Shown: piece after piece, positions 12,352 through 24,798 of the stretch
Numbering within the stretch: the first letter of the stretch is position 1
How the letters are laid out: each line of letters starts with the position of its first letter
From: Heliocidaris erythrogramma
Taxonomy: Eukaryota > Echinodermata > Echinoidea > Camarodonta > Echinometridae
Length of the DNA stretch: 64,000 bases
Direction of reading: 5' to 3'
NCBI GenBank assembly: GCA_025617745.1
Contig: CM046863.1
Span: 992,001 to 1,056,000, forward strand
Made by a program: the position numbers and the translations under genes
The notes under the pieces: generated by a model
The model's input: only the letters and a program-made list of their open reading frames with translations
Databases searched by the model: none
What the model was told of the DNA's origin: nothing

Positions 12352-12743
12352 CCCATATGGGCATTTACATGTCATTCCCATATCGGTTTGCCCAGTTTAT
12401 TCCCATTTTATACCCATATGGGCATTTACATGCCATTCCCATATCGGTTTGCCCATTATATTCCCATATGATACCCATATGGGCAAATATATATGTTTCC
12501 CAGGTGGGTTTGCCCAGCTTATTCCCATATGATACCCATGTGGGCAAATATATATGTTTCCCAGATGGGTTTGCCCAGCTTACTCCGATGTGATACCCAT
12601 TTGGGCATTTACATGTCTTTCCCATTTGGGTTTGCCCAGCATATTCCCATATGATACCCATATGGGCATTTACATGTCATTCCCATATCGGTTTGCCCAG
12701 TTTATTCCCATTTTATACGCATATGGGCATTTACATGCAATTT
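12352..12743 (+). repeat. Isolated fragment of the CATATGGG 61-bp array
   Basis: About 390 bp with the same units as 9390-9970, including shared minor variants such as TTTACATGCAATT. It has no element termini and abuts duplicate B abruptly, which points to an unequal exchange or an assembly join. Confidence 0.8.
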
Positions 12744-12867
12744 CCATTTCATTTTGTTATTCATTGCGGGGGTGGGGGAGTTGCTTTTCGTCGAAAAGAG
12801 ATCCGCTTTTTGAAGATGGCAATTAAAACCATAATATCATATCGTGACCCTAAATTTTCCCTTTAAC

Positions 12868-13360
12868 AGTGGCGTAGCTAGAATCTAGCCATTGTGGGAG
12901 CACCATTGGAGACACAAGTCTTTTGGAATAATCTTAAAGCTAATCTAAGACGCCGCTGGTGGAAGAGGGTTGGGGGGGGGTGCGGTTGCCGGAAGGGGTC
13001 CAACCGTCTTCTTTCCTATTCCATTTTCTTTCTTTTTTTTTCTTATTTTTCGCCATCCGATGAGGGAGGGGTGGGGGCGTGCCCTCCATCCCCCCCCCCC
13101 CCCCCCGTTGCTACACCTCTGCTCCTGATGAATTCGCCTTCTTTTACCGGGAATTATCAACCCTGTTTCATTTTTCGGAAATACGAACCCTATTTCATTT
13201 TCGGAAATACGAACCTTATTTCATTTTCGGAAATACAAACCTTATTTAATTTTCGGAAATACGAACCCTATTTCATTTTCGGAAATATGAACCCTATTTC
13301 ATTTTCGGAAATACGAACCCTTTTTCATTTTCGGAAATGCGAAACCTACGCTACGCCACT
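12868..13360. mobile_element. TIR element with 26-bp tandem core (copy B)
   Basis: Same structure as 11061-11561: AGTGGCGTAGC at one end, GCTACGCCACT at the other, poly-G and poly-C runs, and tandem TTTTCGGAAATACGAACC units. The poly-G run is shorter than in copy A. Confidence 0.55.
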
Positions 13361-13379
13361 TACGACGGTGAACAAATAA

Positions 13380-13795
13380 CTCTGCTTATCGATAAACATA
13401 GTTTTACGGTAAAACTATGTTTATCACTCGATAAACATAGTTTTACGGTAAAACTATGTTTATCAATCGAAAATCTTAGTTTATCGAGTGATAAACAATG
13501 TTTTTCGCTCGATAAACATAGTTTTACCGTAAAACTATGTTTTTCGCTCGATAAACATAGTTTTAACGTAAAACTATGTTTATCACTCGATAAACATAGT
13601 TTTACCGATAAACTCTGTTTATCACTTGAAAACCTTTGTTTATCGCTCGAAAAACAATGTTTTACCGAAAAACAGTGTTTATTGAGTGATAAACATAGTT
13701 TTTCTCGAAAAACATTGTTTTTCGATCCAAAAACATAGTTTATCGGTCGATAAACAGTGTTTATCGCCGAAAAACTGTGTTTATCGCCTTTATTG
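13380..13795 (+). repeat. Palindromic GATAAACATAGTTTTAC array (copy 3)
   Basis: Same array as 11578-11960 with one extra half-site pair near its right end. It ends about 140 bp upstream of exon 1 at 13934, where a promoter would be expected. Whether it acts on the gene cannot be told from sequence. Confidence 0.85.
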
Positions 13796-13933
13796 AGCAA
13801 ATGGCGTGCCATATACGTATACTAGACCTCTATACAGTTTGAACTGTAGAGTGTAGTGTAGTGTTAATGTTATTGAGTGCACTTGAAAGAAGTTTGACTT
13901 TGAGTTTTAGTTTGACCATACGACTCGGATCTA

Positions 13934-14059
13934 ATGCCAAAAATGGAAGAGAATCCTACTGAGAGTGACATATCAGTGACACCGACAAAAACTGTCACTG
14001 TCATGTCAGAGAGGGTGTTTCAGGTTGCGATGGTGTTTCAATTCTTCAAAGAATTTCAG
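13934..14059 (+). CDS. MULE/zinc-finger protein, exon 1
   Basis: First coding exon: ATG at 13934, 42 codons, phase 0, followed by a GTATGT donor. It encodes an acidic Thr/Ser-rich leader ending in QFFKEFQ, which joins in frame to exon 2 at 15083. The start is chosen because it is the first ATG in the duplicated segment and the frame stays open to the donor. No TATA box is evident. The spliced gene model rests on consistent phases and on my recognition of the downstream domains; transcript support is unknown. Confidence 0.6.
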
Positions 14060-15082
14060 GTATGTTGCGTTAGACTTAGTGCAAAAATGTAAAAATAGAT
14101 AATTTTTTACTATTTTAATTTTAATTTTTAAAATTAATAACTTTTGATGTTTTCTATAGCCTAGTATGATAATAGGACTAGTAAGAGTAGGAATAGTTCA
14201 CCATGTTCACAGACGTCTACTCTAAGTCGGAACAACAATAGAATACCCCGCCACTACAAAAGTTGACCACATGTCCATTAGTTTTTTCCTAATTTTAGTG
14301 ATATTTTGCATCTAAATGGTGCATTTTAGATTGTTTAATAAACAGATAAATGTGGACCGAAGTAAAATATCCATGATTAATTAAAAAGAACCAGGCCATG
14401 GCCATGCCATTGTCATTATTTTTCATTGGAAAAAACAACAACAAAGAAAGTAAAAATGAAACCAAACTTTCAAAGTTACTGTTATCTCATGGACAAAATG
14501 TAACATGATTAAACATTATTCCTGTGAAATCTGCAAAAATGATGGGTCCAGTAATTTTCAGTTGTCACCCATTGGAGGTCCCCCTACAGACCAATTTAGC
14601 ATGGTTCTTTGAAAAATACAAAATCATTTTTCAAGAAAGCCTCATAAGTCATATTGGCACACTTTTCATTTAATCCCTCTTTGCAATTTATGCATGTCCA
14701 GACTCCAGAGTCCAAATTATATAATGTGAGTAACCGACACATTATTTGGGCTAGCAGTAATTACTGTAGTTCCTCGTTTAGTTTTAAGGTTCTGTACGTA
14801 GCCTGTAGGTACTTCAATATGTATGCATTGTGTGAATTTTCAACTGTAACGTGAGTAACCATGGAATTGCCGCTAGTAAAGCTACGCAAACTAGGTGAAG
14901 TGATAAGCTGCAGGAAGCTGACATAACAATAAGTGCAGAGGTGGCGTTGGGTAGGCGTAGCACATGACAATATATATTATATTACATGTCAAGTGAATAG
15001 AGATAAAATTTCCTGTCTTTCAATTTCAAATTTGGTTACCATTATTTTAGGAAATAATATAAATTTCTTTTTCTCACATCAG
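14060..15082 (+). other. Intron 1 of the MULE/zinc-finger gene
   Basis: Runs from the GTATGT donor to a pyrimidine tract and TTTCTCACATCAG acceptor. AT-rich with no other recognisable feature. Short frames inside it are not conserved-looking. Confidence 0.55.
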
Positions 15083-15295
15083 AATATCCTCCCTGAGGGC
15101 TATGTCTACCATGTGTGTCACATGGTAGACAGTGGATCTAATGACAGGGAGGTATGTTTCAGTGCAACAATGTGGCTTTCCTGCCACACTGAAGAAGAGT
15201 TTATGGCATGGATGGAGGAATTTCAAAGGAGATCTCAAAGCACCTGGAGGGTGAAGAATGTACCCAAATCTGCTGGACTGAAAGTAGTTTTCAAG
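15083..15295 (+). CDS. MULE/zinc-finger protein, exon 2
   Basis: 71 codons, phase 0 at both ends, between a CACATCAG acceptor and a GTAATT donor. It encodes a region starting NILPEGYVYHVCHM and ending GLKVVFK. In the invertebrate MULE-transposase-like family I know, a similar segment (aromatic, His- and Trp-containing, with an FSATxWLS-type motif) precedes the zinc finger. No frame disruption is seen. Confidence 0.75.
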
Positions 15296-15838
15296 GTAAT
15301 TCGCCGTTTAAAAATAGAAAGTTACAACCTACAGTACTTACAGATGGTGTAAATGGGCATGGAATGTCATAAGAATTTCTGTTGGTAAAGCTTATCACAG
15401 AGAGATGAATCCATACTCATGTTTATCATATTTTTAAAAAGGATTTATGATTACATTAAAAAAAGAAAATTTCTGACCGCCCCCCCCCCCTCCCCCAAAT
15501 AATAATGCCAATAAAGTTGAACACTATTCCACCGATGCCGTGAAAATTTTAAGTGGAATATGTGAAAATGGTAATGAAAAAAAAGAAGAAAAGCAAACGT
15601 TTTTAAACACCTGGTATTTCAATAATTTTTTTTATTATATGACCTTATATTGAAAGACACTGAGTCAAACTGCATTATTTGTTCTTGAAAAATGTTTCCA
15701 TAAAGTTTTACCTTAGGACATCATAACAGTGTACCAGGATAATGTGTAACATCATTGAAGTTTGACATGGATGTTAGAAGACTAAGTGGAGATGGTAGAC
15801 ATACCAGTAATTTTCCTCTTTTTTTGCCTCGCCTTTAG

Positions 15839-15984
15839 AAAGCCTATCGTTGCCACCACAATACGCGTCCTGAGAAGCCTTCAACAAATTCAAAGAGGCT
15901 CGTTCCTTCAAAGCACACAGATTGCCAAGCTGACATGTTGGTCTCAATCAAGAAGTCATCATTCAAAGGTCACAGACATAGCAG
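15839..15984 (+). CDS. MULE/zinc-finger protein, exon 3 (zinc finger, first half)
   Basis: Follows a TTTGCCTCGCCTTTAG acceptor and starts in phase 0. It encodes KAYRCHHNTR, then SKHTDCQADM, then a basic GHRHSR end. The Cys in YRCHH and the Cys in TDCQ are expected zinc ligands of a WRKY-GCM1/FLYWCH-like finger, the DNA-binding type commonly fused to MULE transposases. The donor chosen is AGCAG|GTTTGT at 15985. An internal GT at 15969 would break the frame with exon 4. The exon ends in phase 2 and completes an Arg codon with exon 4, 8.8 kb away across the inverted CATATGGG element. Confidence 0.75.
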
Positions 15985-16970
15985 GTTTGTTGTCCATTTT
16001 GCCTTCAGTTTTTTGTTATCTTTTGTTTTGCTTCCTGTGACAGTTCAAGCTCAAAATACCACATTCTCATTACACTATTTGATTTAAAAAGTCAACAAGT
16101 AAACATTCTTTCCTCTTTTACCCAATTTTATGACGGTTGTTGGATGTGTTTTAGTTATTTTTGGAACACTTACAGGTATTACTCCCGGCCCCCCCCCCCC
16201 CCCCCCCTCCCACTCGGAGGTCGAAGGGACCGCATGCGTGTTCCCAAAATCTCTGGTAAAGGAATATTTTTTGGGCGACACAATCCGGCCCGTGAATTGT
16301 AAAAAAAGGGGTGTTTTTTATCTTTCACCCGGAGATTTCATTTAAAAAAGGGGGTGTTTTTCTTTCTCTCTCTCTTCGACACCTGAGAAATTAAAAAAGG
16401 GGGGTTATGAAATATCTTGAAAAATTGATCAAATCCCAGGATCAAATTCCTGAAATTCCTGCTAGTTTTGATAGCTCATTTAGCCAGGATTATTTCATTT
16501 TGAAAAGTAGAAAAAAAACCCATCTCTTCCAAGGTATTGTAATGACAGCTTACTTGGGAGGGGGGTTGGTGTCTGTCCTGAGATATGGGGTTGGAATGAG
16601 AGCTCACCTGAGATAAGGGGGTACATTGAGCAGAGTTGTGAATTTAGGGGGGTCTCCAAGGCAGGAAAAGCCCGCGCAAAGCCCGCGATAGGGGGGTTCA
16701 GAAATTTTGGCAGCCCTGAGATAGGGGGGTGCTTTCAAAGGGAGGGGTATTACTATAGGTTTGTCACACTGACTCTAAACCCTCATGTAAATTAAGTGCA
16801 CCTATTGTATATTTCGCCCATTTTGTTATCCTTGGGCTATTGTGAAATAATTTTCTTTAAAAAGCTTGCTTATAAGACACTTTTGATAAATGAATTCTTG
16901 TTAACCATGAGTGCAAGAATGATCCTATTTTGGACTTCCAAAATTTAATGGTATCTTATTAGCAAAGCTA
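15985..16970 (+). other. Intron 3, left part, with G/C-run repeats
   Basis: Holds a poly-C run near 16189-16207 and a series of G-run repeats (AAAAAAGGGG, GATAGGGGGG) up to about 16745. These resemble the repeats at 270-330. No coding sequence is seen. Intron 2 (15296-15838) likewise holds only a poly-C run at 15480-15490. Confidence 0.5.
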
Positions 16971-19840
16971 CCCCAAGTAACAGGCCCATGTGGGGCCAAT
17001 ATGGGCATCATCCGGGCCATCTGGTCCATCTGGGCCATCTGGGCAAAAGGGAACCCATATAAATCCCATATGTATCCCTTGTGGGACCCATATGGGTTAA
17101 CCCATTTTGAGATCTACTTGGGCCAGCCCATATGGGAACCATATGGGAAAAGACTGGGAAAACCCATATGGGAATGACATGTAAATGCCCATATGGGTAT
17201 CATATGGGAATAAGCTGGGCAAACCCATCTGGGAAACATCTGTAAATGCCCATATGGGTACCATATGGGAATAAGCTGGGCAAACCCATCTGTGAAACAT
17301 ATTCAAATGCGCATATGGGTATCATATGGGAATAAGCTGGGCAAAACCATCTGGGAAAACATTTGTAAATGCCCATATGGGTATCATATGGGAATAAGCT
17401 GGGCAAACCTATCTGGGAAACATATATATTTGCCCAAATGGGTATCATATGGGAATAAGCTGGGCAAACCCATCTGGGAAACATATATATTTACCCAAAT
17501 GGGTATCATGTGGGAATAAGCTGGGCAAAACCATATGGGAAAGACATGTAAATGCCCAAATGGGTATCACATCGGAGTAAGCTGGGCAAACCCATCTGGG
17601 AAACATATATTTTTGCCAAAATGGGTATTATATGGGAATAAGCTGGGCAAACCCATCTGGGAAACATATATATTTGCCCACATGGGTATCATATGGGAAT
17701 AAGCTGGGCAAACCCACCTGGGAAACATATATATTTGCCCATATGGGTATCATATGGGAATAAAATGGGAAAACCGATATGGGAATGGCATGTAAATACC
17801 CATATGGGTATAAAATGGGAATAAACTGGGCAAACCGATATGGGAATGACATGTAAATGCCCATATGGGTATCATATGGGAATATGCTGGGCAAACCCAA
17901 ATGGGAAAGACATGTAAAAGCCCAAATGGGTATCACATCGGAGTAAGCTGGGCAAACCCATCTGGGAAACATATATTTTTGCCAAAATGGGTATTATATG
18001 GGAATAAGCTGGGCAAACCCATCTGGGAAACATATATATTTGCCCATATGGGTATCATATGGGAATAAAATGGGCAAACCGATATGGGAATGACATGTAA
18101 ATGCCCATATGGGTATCATATGGGAATATGCTGGGCAAACCCAAATGGGAAAGACATGTAAATGCCCATATGGGTATCACATGGGAGTAAGCTGGGCAAA
18201 CCCATCTGGGAAACATATATATTTGCCCAAATGGGTATCATATGGGAATAAAATGGGCAAACCGATATGGGAATGACATGTAAATGCACATATGGGTACT
18301 ACATGGAAAGAAACTGGGCAAACCGATATGGGAATGACATGTAAATGCCCATATGGGTATTACATGGGAATAAACTGGGCAAACCAATATGGGAAAGACA
18401 TGCAAATGTCCACATAGGAATCATACGGGAATATGCTGGGCAAACCCAAATGGGAAAGACATGTAAATGCCCATATGGGTATTACATGGGAGTAAGCTGG
18501 GCAAACCCATCTGGGAAACATATATATTTGCCCAAATGGGTATCATATGGGAATAAGCTGGGCAAACCCACCTGGGAAACATATATATTTGCCCAAATGG
18601 ATATCATATGGGAATAAAATGGGCAAACCGATATGGGAATGACATGTAAATGCACATATGGGTATTACATGGAAATAAACTGGGCAAACCGATATGGGAA
18701 TGACATGTAAATGCCCATATGGGTATTACATGGGAATAAACTGGGCAAACCAATATGGGAAAGACATGCAAATGTCCACATGGGAATCATACGGGAATAT
18801 GCTGGGCAAACTCAAATGGGAAAGACATGTAAATGCCCATATGGGTATAACATGGGAATAAACTGGGCAAACCGATATGGGAATGACATGTAAATGCCCA
18901 TATGGGTATCATATGGGAATATGCTGGGCAAACCGATATGGGAATGACATGTAAATGCCCATATGGATATTACATGGGAATAAACTGGGCAAACCGATAT
19001 GGGAATGACATGTAAATGCCCATATGGGTACTTTATGGGAGTAAGCTAGGCAAACCCGTCTGGGATATATATATCAATACCCATATGGGTAATAAATGGG
19101 AGTAAGCTGGCCAAACCCATATGGGAAAGACATATGAATGCCCACATGGATATCACATGGGAATAAGCTGGGCAACCCCATTTAGGGAAACAACTGTAAA
19201 TACCCATATGGGTATCATATGGGAATATGCTGGGCAAACCGATATGGAAATGACATGTAGATGCGCATATGGATATTACATGGGAATAAACTGGGCAAAC
19301 CGATATGGGAAAGACATGCAAATGTCCACATGGGTATAACGTGGGAATTAGCTGGGCAAACCCAAATGGGATATATATGTCAATACCCATATGGGTAATA
19401 AATGGGAGTAAGCTGGCCAAACCCTGGGAAAGACATATGAATGCTCACATGGATATCACATGGGAATATGCTGGACAAACCCATCTGGGAAACATATCTA
19501 AATGCCCATATGGGTATCATGTGGGAATAAGCAGGGCAAACCCCTGGGGAAAGACATATGAATGCCCATAGAGATATCGCATAGGGAATAAGCTGGGCAA
19601 CCCCATCTGGGGAAACAAAAGTCAATGCCCATATGGGTTTCATATGGGAGTAAGCTGGGCAAGTCCATATGAGTATGATATTCCAAAGTCCAAATGGGTG
19701 TCATTTTGAAATGACCTGGGCAAACCCATATGTTAAAATATGTAAACCCCAATGTGGGTATCATTATTGGAATGATCTGGGCGAACCCATGTGGGTAAGA
19801 TGTGTATATCATAAACTGGGTAAACCCATATTCTTGAGGG
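16971..19840 (-). repeat. 61-bp unit array of copy 2
   Basis: About 47 tandem units of the same 61-bp repeat, in reverse orientation. The array shares unit variants with copy 1, for example the CAGTTGTTTCCCTAAATGG type. Confidence 0.9.
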
Positions 19841-19956
19841 GTACATACTTCTGACAAAAAAAATTATCAGCATACTATTAAAGATCTACATTGTACACAT
19901 TTGCAAACTGAATTCATATTTTGTTGTCATTATACTGGCCCTAACTTATCAAACGG

Positions 19957-20192
19957 TAATAGAGTACCGAAGTGTGACGTCATACCGCCCAAGTTGTCAA
20001 GGTTGCTGGTTCTAAACAATTTTGGGCTGAACAATGGCGTGGTGATCACACCGGCACCAAACACTGAATTTGTCCTGCTCCAGCCCGTTGCTTGACTGAT
20101 TTCGCGGTGAACCTCAAGCACGGGCTTTGTTGTTTAGAACTAGTAACCTGGACGACGAGCGAATATGACGTCAGCACTTCGGTACTCTATTA
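19957..20192. mobile_element. 236-bp MITE nested in copy 2
   Basis: Mirror of the MITE at 7005-7240, with the same ends (TAATAGAGTACCGAAGT and ACTTCGGTACTCTATTA). The two differ by a few substitutions only. Confidence 0.75.
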
Positions 20193-20594
20193 ATCTATGC
20201 AGACCTAAAGAATGTGAGAAGTGCTTAAGAGAAAATGAAAGCACCTCCCAACCCCCATGTGCTTTTGACCCCTAGTACAAATGGTTGAGTCCACTTTTCA
20301 AACCTGCGCCACCTTTTGAGGAAACGGCATTCCATTGCTACTACTTATGAAGGAAGCACTACACATCCGCCTCCCTACTCTTGGAAGGTAAGCTGCTTTG
20401 TATATCTTATCATTTCTTTCTAAATTGCATTTTCTCTTTGATATTGTTTATTAATTTAAAAGTACATATATAGCCTGAGATGTACCATCCAGTGACATTT
20501 TCTGGTCCATGACTGTCTTTTGTGGGATTATTATCAGTGAATTGATAGAGAAATGTTAATTCAGTTGAGATACCAGCACTATGAACACGATGAA

Positions 20595-20738
20595 CAATTG
20601 CTTTGGTAGACAAAAGAACATCCCTTCATTACTATCATGTAAAGTAAGCAGAACAGGTAAATATGCATGTGACACCTGTTCTACATATTTTTACATAATA
20701 GCAATGAAGGGATGTTCTTTTGTCTACCAGGGCAATTG
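20595..20738. repeat. 144-bp hairpin of copy 2
   Basis: Mirror of 6455-6598. The arms again pair over about 60 bp. Both copies keep the pairing. Confidence 0.75.
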
Positions 20739-21821
20739 AGGAAGGTACAATGAGGAGCTGTATATTTTGTCCGCTTCTTTGTTCGCCATGTTCATAGTGC
20801 AGTTTACCTTAGCTTAATACTCCCATTGTTTAAGTTGCAAGGCCCAAGAGGAAAGAAGTATGCCTGGGTCATATCGTTCACCCTCCGCGTGATAGTTTAC
20901 ATTCCCTGCTGGTCTGTTTATAACCATGGGTTGTGTAGTACCTCCTTGGTTTAACTAGTGGTCTGGCTTTCCATGTATATGGGCTAAGAAATCAAAATCA
21001 TTTCACTAGGCAAGTGTGTATCGAGCACATAATTATGCAGCTTCAATTTCAAGACAAGATGAATGTCATAGTTTATTATGTCATAATAATGTTATTGTTC
21101 GCTTCATGTGAGGAACATCTGCCATAAATGAAAAATGGTTGTGTCATTACTACCATTCTCAAAATATACAGATGATCTTGATATCTTTATAAAGTTGCTT
21201 TTCTTGCACTCTATTTCTCTCCCCTCCCCTTATTTCTGTATCAGTATTGTACCTTTATTCCATACACCATTTTATTTTCTGCTATATTTCTTATCATTCC
21301 CTTTCCATGGGTCAATAGGTATTATCCATATTTCTATATGTTTTTTTTTTTCTTTTTCTTTTTTTTTTTTTGGGGGGGGGGGGGTGGGACCCGACTCTCT
21401 TTGATTGTTTTTATTTTATGGAAACGGCATGATGTCTCGAATATGTGGTATATAGAGAGAGTGAGAGAGAGAAGGGGAGGGGCAGGAGAGAGAAAAAACG
21501 AGCTAACATTTAGATTTGCTTTTTAAAAAATATCTGCATTGGTAATCAAAAATTGTAGCATATTTGCAAATTTCACTACAAAAGTTCAATATTGTAAATA
21601 TGCTAGTGTAATATTTTTTGTGAAATTTGTTACATGTACATATATCTCACTCTGTCGTTTCAGATCCAGCAAATAGACGAGAAAAACAACAACGGTACGA
21701 GGAAACAGCATAAGCAGTAACGTAACAACTAAAAAAAGAAATGAACGTATATTCTAGATGGACAAAATGAAGAAGACTTCTGGCACGTGTTAAGATTATA
21801 TCATGATTATATCCAAACTGG

Positions 21822-22352
21822 ATGAAGCTGTTAAGGTGGCACCATACCTGCAGGAAAATGTTTGCAGTATTCGGAACTGAAGAAATGTTTACTATGAATA
21901 CTATGAAGGCCGGGAAAACTCCTTTCAACATGCCCTGGTCGTGTATGCATCTCAACTATGGGGGAATGCACAATCAACTGATGAACAAAAACCGCAGCTT
22001 CATTAGATGTTGACCAGTAATTTGGATAATTATGAGGAAGTGCCAGATGGAAACAACTATTGTTTTACCTTATCGTTGGGATAGCATGATGTGATTGTAA
22101 TAACAAATACTGCATATTAATCATCTTTAATGTATGCATGGTGAAGGAGGTCTAGAGATTACAACTGGAGGAGAAAGTCTATTGTATATATATCAATTCA
22201 TTCTACGTCTGACCGCCGTTGTGCTATTTGATGAATTCGCCAACTGGGCCTTTGGGTATTATAATATTAATTACTCAGCTCTTTGTGATAAGATACATGC
22301 ATTTCTGAAAGAACATTCTAAACTCATGGGGCTTGACACTGAACTCCACTAG
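21822..22352 (+). other. Weakly coding-like stretch inside copy 2
   Basis: Two short open frames (63 and 72 codons, in different frames) lie here, with a partly matching region on the minus strand of copy 1. They start MKLLRWHHTC and MHGEGGLEITT. I recognise no domain and no splice structure linking them. They may be remnants of a captured gene or chance frames. Confidence 0.2.
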
Positions 22353-23629
22353 CCTGCACGTTATGAAGGAACTAATGGCGAAAAATGGATAGTGTGAAAT
22401 TGTTTCGGGTGTCGCCTTAACCATGACACATGTAGTGGCAAGCTATAATCCGGAGTCGACCCTTCCGAACAGATGCATATTTTTTCAATAGTGAGAAGGA
22501 GCCGTGATATAAACTACCTAACCAATACAATATTCCATTATTTATTATTTTCACAATGTGTTTTTCTTTTAAGTTTGTTTTAAGTGTGTTGCCAAGGCTG
22601 TTCTTTAGAAATTGTACTTACAGACTATCTAAACACACTTCCAATACCATGTGATGTGTCACAAAATGAATTGTATGAAAAATGATTCCATGAAAATCCC
22701 ATTATCATTTTTAATGGTAGACTCCTAAGCTTATTTCACTTCAATAATGTATGTCGTTGCATATCCCCAAGCTTAAAATGAAAAATCAGTTCTTTTTGTA
22801 AGATGAACATTATGGTGGTTAATTGATTGATAATTTATTTAACCTGACAGCTAAGAAAGCAAGTTAGCTTATGTTTGTAAGCAAGCAACCGGGGGAAAGA
22901 AAGCTTTTAGTCCTATTCGAGGGACTTGGATTAATTCCTTACCAACTACACAGTATCAATTTCTAATATTAAAAAGGTTTACTTTGAAATATGATTACTT
23001 ACTATTTAATGGGTAAAACTATGTAGAAATAAGTGAATACATGATTGCGTGAATGGGATTTATGGGGTACTTCATGGAAATCTAATTACTGCTATGGAGT
23101 AAATTTCATGGGCATGTACGAATAAGTGAAAATATATTTGCAGATCAATATAAAATACATGTATGTCGTTGCCTATTCCCCACTTAAAAGTAAAATTCTT
23201 CTTTGATGAAAATATAATTTATAGATGCATATTTATAATAAAAAATGTTTATATACTTTGATAATCTAATTACTACTCTGGAGTAAATTTATTGGGTATG
23301 TAGCAATAAGTGAATACATGTCAGCGTGAATGAGTTTGGTGGGGGTACTTCATATATAGGCATGCTCAGAAATTTGTTGACCGCGCAAACAGGTCTGTTT
23401 TCAAGACAAAATTCCACAGGCAATACTCATTATTTGTGACATACATGTATGTACACAGGTTGCATGGCAGGTCACCGGCAACTTATATTTCAAGTACCCC
23501 CCATTTTTCATTTTAATGTTGTTTTTTTTTTGTTCCTTAAAACCGATTTAGGAGTTGTCCCCTTGTATCGAATGAATAGACCAAAATAGGCCTATTGTAA
23601 ATCTCAGTTGCTAAATTATTTCGCGCCCA

Positions 23630-24562
23630 TGAGGGGGCCCATGGGGGAACACAATATATGGGATCAATCATACTGTTCCCATATATTACCCAGATGGACC
23701 CCAGATTAAACCCATATGGGCCATCGGGTATGGCCCATATGGGTCCCCAATGGGCCTTGTGTGCAAAATACTACGGGGCCCCATATGGGCATTCCAGGGT
23801 AGGACCCATATGGGATAGCCTAGTATTTGCCAACATATTGCCCACATTTATACCCAGATTGGCCCCAGGCTGAACCCATATTAGCCATATGGACGGCCTT
23901 TATTGGCCCCATATGGGCCTTGGGTGCAAAATCTTATGGGGCCCGTGTGGGCATTCCCATGTGGGACCCATATGGGAACCCACAGATAATACCCATATGG
24001 GATAGCCCATATTTTACCCACATATTGCCCACATTTATACCCAGATGGGCCCCAGGCCGAACCCATATTGGCGATCTGGGATGGCCCATATGGGACCCAC
24101 ATGGGTCTTGGGTGCAAAATCTTATGGGGCCCATATGGGCATTCCCGTGTGCGACCCATAAGGGATAGCCCATATTTTACCCACATATTGCCCACATTTA
24201 TATCCAGATGGGCCCCAGGCCGAACCCATATTGGCTATCTGGGATGGCCCATATGGGACCCACATGGGCCTTGGGTGCAAAATCTTATGGGGCCCGTGTG
24301 GGCATTCCCATGTGGGACCCATATGGGAACCCACATATAATACCCATATGGGATAGCCCATATTTTACCCACATATTGCCCACATTTATACCCAGATGGG
24401 CCCCATGCCGAACCCATATTGGCGATCTGGGATGGTCCATATGGGACCCACATGGGTCTTGGGTGCAAGATCTTATGGGGCCCTTATGGGCATTCCCATG
24501 TGGGACCCATATGCAAACCCATATGGGGCCAACATGATCCCCATATGGGCTTGCTACCTGGG
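23630..24562 (-). repeat. Longer-unit CCCATATGGG array of copy 2
   Basis: Four to five tandem units of about 165-190 bp ending at the element terminus. This is more than in the matching array at 2941-3533. Confidence 0.85.
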
Positions 24563-24798
24563 ACATGTATAATTAAAGCTTTTAAATTTTGAGAATCCTA
24601 GTTATAAAAAATATTGTGGTAGCTCTTACACAAATACACAAATGTGTGAACTGAAAACCACACTGACATATTTTTGTTTAGATTACATTTTAAAAAATCT
24701 TTATAAAGTGCATTTAGGATTAAGATGTGTAGAAATGCTAGACTACATGGTAAGAATATATCATTAATAAATTAATGAATTTCCTTCTCTTCACGCAG

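Larger units (their letters stand above)
12744..14180 (+). repeat. Segmental duplicate B carrying the main exon 1
   Basis: Second copy of the 1.4-kb segment (see 10937-12351). Unlike copy A it continues at its right edge into unique intron sequence, so it is the likelier parental location. Confidence 0.8.
16971..24562 (-). mobile_element. CATATGGG palindrome-rich element, inverted copy 2
   Basis: Inverted counterpart of 2941-10699, 7.6 kb. Its right end is CTTGCTACCTGGG at 24562, the complement of the first copy's left end. Its left end near 16971 is slightly degenerate (CCCCAAGTAACAGGCCCATG). The order 61-bp array, middle, longer-unit array is the mirror image of copy 1. Array lengths differ, while the middle is nearly identical by eye. 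The element lies wholly within an intron of the MULE/zinc-finger gene. Confidence 0.75.

Noticed and set aside
1144-13812. Frames encoding repeated KLCLSSDKHSF in the GATAAAC arrays
   Set aside because: The peptide appears on both strands because the DNA is its own complement. It is not evidence of a protein.
15961-15970. Alternative exon 3 donor at TTCAAAG|GTCACA
   Set aside because: It would end the exon in a phase that does not match exon 4. The donor at 15985 gives the expected GHRHSR-SKDP junction.
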